Assembly (NCBI GenBank): GCA_014799585.1
Contig: JAAVHU010000040.1
Coordinates: 1-5,183, forward strand
DNA from: Clostridiales bacterium
GTDB lineage: Bacteria > Bacillota > Clostridia > Oscillospirales > Acutalibacteraceae
DNA: 5,183 nt
Direction: 5' to 3'
Shown: positions 1-5,183 of the stretch, one piece after another
Position numbering within the stretch: the stretch's first letter is position 1
Layout of the letters: each line of letters begins with the position of its first letter
Program-made: the position numbers and the translations under genes
Notes under the pieces: model-generated
Databases searched by the model: none
What the model was told of the DNA's origin: nothing
The model's input: only the letters and a program-made list of their open reading frames with translations

Positions 1-77
1 AAGGTAGGATTGGCGACTGGGGTGAAGTCGTAACAAGGTAGCCGTAGGAGAACCTGCGGCTGGATCACCTCCTTTCT
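1..77 (+). rRNA. 16S ribosomal RNA, 3' end (partial)
   Basis: This is the 3' minor domain of small-subunit rRNA, cut by the window start. It holds the nearly universal GAAGTCGTAACAAGGTAGCC block (helix 44 and the start of the 3' end), helix 45 (around 46-64) and the GGATCACCTCCTTT tail. The anti-Shine-Dalgarno lies at 64-75, and the ribosome binding sites of the three downstream genes are complementary to it. The exact mature end is set by comparison with Bacillus-type 16S (…CCTCCTTTCT) and may be off by a few bases. The wording around helix 45 (GTAGGAGAACCTGCGGC) resembles Ruminococcus-like Clostridia more than Bacillus or Lachnospiraceae; this is recalled, not searched. Confidence 0.98.
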
Positions 78-197
78 ATGGAGACCAAATCATTTGAAAT
101 AGAATGATTTAACATCCAAGGTCAGATCGGAAGAAATCATTGCAAGTAATCGTTGTTTAATTTTGAGGGCCCTAAGGTCTTCAAAACCCAGAGATAT
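78..197 (+). other. 16S-23S spacer, segment before tRNA-Ala
   Basis: This transcribed spacer contains no gene. Two hairpins can be drawn. One has arms 87-94 and 103-110 (AAATCATT with AATGATTT, 8 perfect pairs, 8-base loop), about 10 bases after the 16S end; it may be part of the 16S processing stem, whose upstream partner is outside the window. The second has arms 161-171 and 176-186 (11 continuous pairs including two G-U, loop CTAA) and ends 11 bases before tRNA-Ala. The word AAATCATT recurs at 134-141 and could compete for the 103-110 arm. Confidence 0.8.
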
Positions 198-273
198 GGG
201 GGTATAGCTCAGCTGGGAGAGCACCTGCTTTGCAAGCAGGGGGTCAGCGGTTCGATCCCGCTTATCTCCACCA
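198..273 (+). tRNA. tRNA-Ala (anticodon UGC)
   Basis: This 76-base tRNA decodes GCN alanine codons, mainly GCA. The acceptor stem pairs 198-204 with 263-269 and includes G200-T267, the G3-U70 wobble that is the known identity mark for alanyl-tRNA synthetase. The anticodon stem is CCTGC/GCAGG around loop TTTGCAA, with anticodon TGC at 231-233. The T arm is AGCGG-TTCGATC-CCGCT (246-262). The discriminator is A270 and CCA is encoded at 271-273. It is cotranscribed in the 16S-23S spacer, ahead of tRNA-Ile; Bacillus subtilis spacers have the reverse order. Confidence 0.98.
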
Positions 274-299
274 TAGGTTTGAGATAAAACCGAATAACC

Positions 300-317
300 G
301 ATTCGCGAAAGCGGGTC
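300..317 (+). other. Inter-tRNA hairpin with GAAA tetraloop
   Basis: GATTCGC (300-306) pairs with GCGGGTC (311-317) around loop GAAA, giving 7 pairs with two G-U. It fills most of the gap between tRNA-Ala and tRNA-Ile. GAAA is a stable GNRA loop. A role in tRNA or rRNA processing is inference. Confidence 0.6.
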
Positions 318-325
318 TAAAACAT

Positions 326-402
<77 letters not shown>

Positions 403-420
403 ATTACACGAAAGTGTAAT
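403..420 (+). other. Perfect GAAA-tetraloop hairpin after tRNA-Ile
   Basis: ATTACAC (403-409) and GTGTAAT (414-420) are perfect inverted repeats around GAAA. The hairpin begins directly after the tRNA-Ile CCA. There is no T-run after it, so it does not look like a terminator. It may separate tRNA-Ile folding from the 23S stem that begins at 424, or act as a processing site (inference). Confidence 0.7.
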
Positions 421-423
421 GAA

Positions 424-448
424 ATGTACCTTGAAAACTGAATACAGG
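424..448 (+). repeat. Outer 23S processing stem, upstream arm
   Basis: These 25 bases can pair without a gap with 3475-3499 downstream of 23S, including three G-U pairs (426-3497, 431-3492, 440-3483). Such long duplexes around 23S are the known substrates of RNase III. After one T-T mismatch (449-3474) three more A-T pairs follow. Confidence 0.8.
428..439 (+). promoter_or_regulatory. boxA-like element ahead of 23S rRNA
   Basis: The word ACCTTGAAAACT resembles the conserved TTGAAAACT element of Firmicutes rRNA spacers, thought to act as boxA, the RNA site bound by the NusB/S10 antitermination complex that protects rRNA transcripts from Rho and early termination. Here it is also wholly contained in the outer 23S processing arm (424-448), so the same bases could act first as protein site and later as duplex. 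The match is by recognition of the word; binding is inferred. Confidence 0.55.
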
Positions 449-564
449 TAAATGTGAAATGAAACAACGAGATTAAACAAATATCAAAAGTCTTTTTAAT
501 TAATTAAGAAGGGTAAATATTTACTACAATAACGTTGAGGAAATTAACAATAACCAAAATGGAC

Positions 565-581
565 ACATAATTTTGACAGAA

Positions 582-590
<9 letters not shown>
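565..590 (+). repeat. Inner 23S stem, upstream arm
   Basis: ACATAATTTTGAC (565-577) can pair with GTCAAAATATGT (3422-3433) with one bulged A. AAGGTCAAGC, ending at 589, pairs with GCTTGACCTT (3409-3418), the terminal helix of mature 23S. It forms the base of the 23S structure and the likely region of end maturation. Confidence 0.75.
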
Positions 591-3418
<2,828 letters not shown>

Positions 3419-3518
3419 AACGTCAAAATATGTTAAAGTGTTCAGGCTATTGCTAATATGTTCCAATCCTTTTTCCTGTATTTAGTTTTCAGGGTATATG
3501 CCTTGAATTGTGAGCTAT
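3419..3518 (+). other. 23S trailer before tRNA-Lys
   Basis: This transcribed spacer contains the downstream arms of the inner (3422-3433) and outer (3475-3499) 23S stems. The word AATATGTT occurs twice (3427-3434 and 3455-3462). A local hairpin, TTCAGGG (3488-3494) with CCTTGAA (3501-3507), overlaps the outer arm and would compete with it. No gene is seen. Confidence 0.75.
3475..3499 (+). repeat. Outer 23S processing stem, downstream arm
   Basis: This arm is complementary to 424-448 over 25 bases, with only G-U wobbles as deviations. It therefore includes a reverse complement of the boxA-like element (AGTTTTCAGGGT). It brings the 16S-23S spacer and the 23S trailer together, a likely RNase III substrate. 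Confidence 0.8.
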
Positions 3519-3594
3519 GCACCATTAGCTCAGTTGGTAGAGCACCTGACTCTTAATCAGGGTGTCCACGGTTCGAGCCCGTGATGGTGTACCA
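3519..3594 (+). tRNA. tRNA-Lys (anticodon CUU)
   Basis: This 76-base tRNA reads AAG. Acceptor arm GCACCAT (3519-3525) pairs with ATGGTGT (3584-3590); the first pair is G-U, which is weaker than usual. The anticodon stem is CCTGA/TCAGG with loop CTCTTAA and anticodon CTT at 3552-3554. The T arm is CACGG-TTCGAGC-CCGTG. The discriminator is A3591 and CCA is encoded at 3592-3594. It lies between 23S and 5S, 6 bases ahead of tRNA-Glu. The C34 anticodon makes it the minor lysine isoacceptor, so a UUU form must be encoded elsewhere. Confidence 0.97.
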
Positions 3595-3600
3595 TCTTGT

Positions 3601-3675
3601 GGCCCGTTGGTCAAGCGGTTAAGACATCGCCCTCTCACGGCGAAAACAGGAGTTCGATTCTCCTACGGGTCACCA
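3601..3675 (+). tRNA. tRNA-Glu (anticodon CUC)
   Basis: This 75-base tRNA reads GAG. Acceptor arm GGCCCGT (3601-3607) pairs with ACGGGTC (3665-3671), with one G-U at the second pair. The anticodon stem is TCGCC/GGCGA with loop CTCTCAC and anticodon CTC at 3634-3636. The T arm is AGGAG-TTCGATT-CTCCT. The discriminator is A3672 and CCA is encoded at 3673-3675. The GGCCCGTTGGTC start is typical of Firmicutes tRNA-Glu. Like its neighbour it is the C34 isoacceptor. Confidence 0.97.
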
Positions 3676-3733
3676 TACCTGAGGAAACCAACAGGTCATT
3701 ACAAATAACTGTGATTTTTCGTTACTGTTCATA
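3676..3733 (+). other. Spacer between tRNA-Glu and 5S rRNA
   Basis: This short transcribed spacer contains a hairpin with outer arms ACCTG (3677-3681) and CAGGT (3692-3696) and an inner GG/CC pair around AAA. It begins 2 bases after tRNA-Glu and may guide separation of tRNA-Glu from 5S. The rest is unstructured by eye. Confidence 0.55.
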
Positions 3734-3849
3734 GTCGGTGTTTATTACGAAGAGGGTCCACCCGTTCTTATTCTGTTTTCTTTAGTTAAGCTCTTCAGTG
3801 CCGAAAATACTTTGCGGGAAGCTGCCTGGGAAAATAGGTCGATGCCGAC
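3734..3849 (+). rRNA. 5S ribosomal RNA, divergent copy
   Basis: The 116-base length fits a full 5S rRNA of the 50S central protuberance. Helix I closes: GTCGGTG (3734-3740) with TGCCGAC (3843-3849), with two wobbles at the inner end. Recognisable 5S words are ACGAAGAGG (3747-3755), CACCCGTTC (about 3759-3767), AGTTAAGCTCTTCAG (3784-3798) and TGGGAAAATAGGTC (3827-3840). However, the loop C/helix III stretch, normally like CCGAACACGGAAG, reads CTGTTTTCTTTAG here (3773-3785). The length is unchanged, but the conserved CCGAAC is lost and three of the four usual helix III pairs are gone. ATGG in the loop E strand has become AAAA (3803-3808 area). It may be a degrading copy, a specialised variant, or an assembly/sequencing problem. 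It follows two tRNAs instead of following 23S directly. Confidence 0.85.
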
Positions 3850-3857
3850 ATCATCTT

Positions 3858-3887
3858 AAACCTCTAACATCCGTTAGAGGTTTTTTT
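3858..3887 (+). terminator. Intrinsic terminator of the rRNA operon
   Basis: CCTCTAAC (3861-3868) pairs perfectly with GTTAGAGG (3873-3880) around a 4-base loop (ATCC), extended by AAA/TTT at the base and followed by seven T (3881-3887). It starts 9 bases after the 5S end and separates the rRNA operon from the acetyltransferase genes. Confidence 0.93.
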
Positions 3888-3898
3888 CTGCTGTTTAT

Positions 3899-3927
3899 TT
3901 GACTTATTTTTCCTTTTATTGTATTCT
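3899..3927 (+). promoter_or_regulatory. Probable sigma-A promoter for the acetyltransferase genes
   Basis: TTGACT (3899-3904, 5 of 6 to TTGACA) stands 17 bases before TATTCT (3922-3927, 4 of 6 to TATAAT). It begins 12 bases after the rRNA terminator and leaves a leader of about 30 bases. Spacing and the -35 are good, the -10 is weak. In AT-rich DNA chance matches are common, so this remains a prediction. Confidence 0.5.
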
Positions 3928-3952
3928 GTTCTTATATAGTTAATTATGTAAG

Positions 3953-3959
3953 AGGTGAT
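3953..3959 (+). promoter_or_regulatory. Ribosome binding site of the first acetyltransferase
   Basis: AGGTGAT is fully complementary to ATCACCT in the 16S tail of this same window (64-70). Its core lies 5 bases before the ATG at 3963, which supports this start. Confidence 0.85.
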
Positions 3960-3962
3960 ATT

Positions 3963-4484
3963 ATGGCTAAAGAACCGATTTTAGAAACCGAAAGACTTAT
4001 TTTAAGACCACTTACTGTTGATGATGCAGAAGCTGTTTTTCAATGGGCAAGTGATCCAAGAGTAGCAAAATTTATGTCTTATCCAAAGCATACAGATGTA
4101 AGTCAAACGATTGAATGGTTAAAATCTCTTGAAGATGATGAAACTGAATGGACTTGGGCGTTTGTGTTAAAGGAAGAGAATAAAGTAATTGGTAGTGCCG
4201 GTATAGTTCCAAGTTCTGCAATGCAAGATTATTGGGGGGGTGGTTATAATATTAATTACAATTATTGGCATAAAGGATACTGCACAGAAGCTATGAAAGC
4301 AATTATTGATTTTGCTCATAATAAGCTTGGTGTTAATAAAATTTGCAGTTATCACGCTGTTGATAATCCTCGTTCAGGTAAGGTGATGGAAAAATGCGGA
4401 CTTACATTTCATCATGATGGCGAATATTCAAAAATTGACGGTAGTGAAACTTTTAAAGCAAAATTCTATACTTTGGAGTTTTAG
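3963..4484 (+). CDS. GNAT N-acetyltransferase, RimJ/RimL type
   Basis: This 173-residue cytosolic enzyme is predicted to move an acetyl group from acetyl-CoA to an amine; the substrate cannot be read from sequence. RimJ/RimL-family signs: the N-terminal ETERLILRPLTVDDAEAVFQ (8-27) and DPRVAKFM (31-38), a central strand EENKVIGSAGIV (71-82), the acetyl-CoA pyrophosphate-binding motif YWHKGYCTEAMKAIIDFA (101-118, matching the usual YWGKGYATEAL), and DNPRSGKVMEKCGL (134-147, matching the usual N-x-x-S-x-x-V-x-E-K-x-G-F). Length is normal for the family and there is no signal peptide. Start: ATG 6 bases into a clear SD context. Relatives include ribosomal-protein N-acetyltransferases and small-molecule or antibiotic acetyltransferases, and the name alone does not choose between them. 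A run of seven G (4234-4240, codons for Trp91-Gly-Gly) is odd in such an AT-rich gene. It is followed after 2 bases by a second GNAT gene. Confidence 0.93.
   Translation: MAKEPILETERLILRPLTVDDAEAVFQWASDPRVAKFMSYPKHTDVSQTIEWLKSLEDDETEWTWAFVLKEENKVIGSAGIVPSSAMQDYWGGGYNINYNYWHKGYCTEAMKAIIDFAHNKLGVNKICSYHAVDNPRSGKVMEKCGLTFHHDGEYSKIDGSETFKAKFYTLEF
4475..4478 (+). promoter_or_regulatory. Ribosome binding site of the second acetyltransferase
   Basis: GGAG lies inside the last codons of the first acetyltransferase, 8 bases before the ATG at 4487. Its position within the upstream gene, with stop and start 2 bases apart, suggests translational coupling. Confidence 0.75.
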
Positions 4485-4486
4485 GA

Positions 4487-4945
4487 ATGAAATACATAAA
4501 AGCTGATGAACAAATGCATAACGAAATTTATAACCGTGTTCAACAAACGATAAAAGAAATATATCCAAAGTATTATCCGAAGGATGTTGTTGATTTTTTC
4601 TGTGAGCTTCATTCATTGGATAATATACGAAAAGACATAGAAAACGAAAATGTTTATGTTCTCTATGATAATAATGCTTTAGTCGGAACAGGATGTTTTT
4701 CGGATAATCATATTACAAGAGTTTACGTTTTGCCTGACTATCAAGGCAGAGGATATGGAACATATATAATCAAACAGCTTGAGAATGATATAAAGAAAAA
4801 ATATGATACTGTTGTTTTAGATGCTTCACTTCCTGCTGTAATGCTTTATGAAAAGCTTGGGTACAAAACAGTAAACCATAATAAGTATCCATTAAAAAAT
4901 GATGTAGTTTTGATTTATGAGGTTATGGAAAAGAAATTAACTTAA
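4487..4945 (+). CDS. GNAT family N-acetyltransferase
   Basis: This 152-residue predicted acetyl-CoA-dependent acetyltransferase belongs to the general GNAT branch, unlike the RimJ/RimL type of its neighbour. An N-terminal helical part (1-50, rich in charged and aromatic residues, with YPKYYPKDVVDFF at 26-38) precedes NVYVLYDNNALVGTGCF (55-71), the usual strands 2 and 3. ITRVYVLPDYQGRGYGTYII (76-95) is a textbook motif A, with Q86-G-R-G-Y-G91 as the acetyl-CoA phosphate loop. VVLDAS (109-114) and AVMLYEKLGYK (117-127) form motif B, with Tyr121 at the place often taken by the general acid. Substrate unknown. Length is normal and the frame is intact. The ATG is 2 bases after the preceding stop, so the two enzymes are very likely cotranscribed and coupled. 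The two differ enough in sequence not to be a recent duplication. Confidence 0.92.
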   Translation: MKYIKADEQMHNEIYNRVQQTIKEIYPKYYPKDVVDFFCELHSLDNIRKDIENENVYVLYDNNALVGTGCFSDNHITRVYVLPDYQGRGYGTYIIKQLENDIKKKYDTVVLDASLPAVMLYEKLGYKTVNHNKYPLKNDVVLIYEVMEKKLT

Positions 4946-4963
4946 AGGGAATTATTAGAATTC

Positions 4964-4969
4964 GGTGAT
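4964..4969 (+). promoter_or_regulatory. Ribosome binding site of the membrane protein gene
   Basis: GGTGAT is complementary to ATCACC of the 16S tail (64-69) and ends 6 bases before the ATG at 4976. It supports that start for the partial gene. Confidence 0.7.
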
Positions 4970-4975
4970 TGAATT

Positions 4976-5183
4976 ATGATTATTTACGATTTTTTATCTC
5001 TAAAAAATTTACTTCCAATTGTTTTTGGATTTGTTGTTATTTTATTTTTCCTCTTTTTGGGTGTGGCACTTTTTAAACATCTGATAAAATCTAAAAGTAA
5101 ATTCAAAGAATACTGGTTGTTATATTTAATAGCTTTTGTACTAACATTGGCTGGCTCTTATATTGCATTGGGAAGTATACAAA
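4976..5183 (+). CDS. Small membrane protein, N-terminal part (partial)
   Basis: An open frame starts with ATG at 4976 and runs past the window end; 69 residues are visible. I do not recognise the family. Two membrane helices can be seen: about residues 12-33 (LLPIVFGFVVILFFLFLGVA and following) and about 46-66 (WLLYLIAFVLTLAGSYIALG). They are joined by a short basic loop, KHLIKSKSKFKEY (34-46 area), which by the positive-inside rule should face the cytoplasm, placing the N terminus outside. The gene begins 30 bases after the second acetyltransferase stop, with its own SD and no terminator between, so it probably belongs to the same transcript. Codons are AT-rich like those of its neighbours. 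Function unknown; the number of further helices cannot be told. Confidence 0.75.
   Translation, partial: MIIYDFLSLKNLLPIVFGFVVILFFLFLGVALFKHLIKSKSKFKEYWLLYLIAFVLTLAGSYIALGSIQ

Larger units (their letters stand above)
421..581 (+). other. 16S-23S spacer, segment between tRNA-Ile and 23S rRNA
   Basis: This is AT-rich transcribed spacer without a gene. Its first part (424-448) is one arm of the outer 23S stem and contains the boxA-like element. Its last part (565-581) is one arm of the inner 23S stem. The middle (about 453-560) is A/T-rich with short palindromes, TTAATTAATTAA at 496-507 and GTAAATATTTAC at 513-524, which are too short-looped or AT-rich to be given a function. Confidence 0.75.

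Noticed and set aside
496..524. Palindromes TTAATTAATTAA and GTAAATATTTAC as operators or origin-like sites.
   Set aside because: They lie in A/T-rich transcribed spacer where such palindromes arise easily, with no repeated copies or adjoining promoter.
3695..3857. First reading of this stretch as a gene-free spacer with no 5S rRNA in the operon.
   Set aside because: Closing helix I, a 116-base length and several conserved 5S words show a 5S gene, though a divergent one.
4167..4616. Two 62-residue minus-strand open frames (4167-4355 and 4428-4616).
   Set aside because: They lie opposite two convincing acetyltransferase genes, have no protein family features, and are chance frames in AT-rich DNA.
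4949..4963. Inverted repeat GAATT/AATTC between the second acetyltransferase and the membrane protein, as a terminator.
   Set aside because: It has only five AT-rich pairs and no T-run after it; it is too weak to end transcription.

Overview
The window runs from the last bases of a 16S rRNA gene through the rest of a ribosomal RNA operon into three AT-rich protein genes, all on the + strand. The 16S 3' end, the spacer tRNA-Ala then tRNA-Ile order, the rRNA style (for example the CCGTAGGAGAACCTGCGG variant near the 16S end) and the 5S consensus that can still be recognised suggest a Clostridia member, most likely a Ruminococcus-like member of the Oscillospiraceae. That placement is from memory of the families, not from a search.

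Layout. 1-77: 16S rRNA 3' end with the anti-Shine-Dalgarno. 78-581: 16S-23S spacer with tRNA-Ala(UGC) at 198-273, tRNA-Ile(GAU) at 326-402, several strong hairpins and a boxA-like element at 428-439. 582-3418: complete 23S rRNA, with no intron or intervening sequence seen. 3419-3518: trailer of 23S, complementary to the spacer in two blocks, so that 23S can be looped out on a processing stem. 3519-3594: tRNA-Lys(CUU). 3601-3675: tRNA-Glu(CUC). 3734-3849: a full-length but unusual 5S rRNA, placed after the two tRNAs and with helix III/loop C rewritten. 3858-3887: intrinsic terminator closing the operon.

After the terminator, a probable promoter (3899-3927) serves a tight gene set: a RimJ/RimL-type GNAT acetyltransferase (3963-4484), a second, different GNAT acetyltransferase (4487-4945, 2 bases after the first stop), and the start of a small membrane protein (4976 to the window end). 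Each has a ribosome binding site matching the anti-SD seen at the window start. The substrates of the acetyltransferases cannot be read from the sequence.

The points most worth a second look are the altered 5S rRNA, the order 23S-tRNA-Lys-tRNA-Glu-5S, the long complementary arms around 23S with a competing hairpin in the trailer, and the two-GNAT plus membrane-protein cluster with a G7 run inside the first gene. I saw no mobile element, CRISPR array or clearly new defence system.
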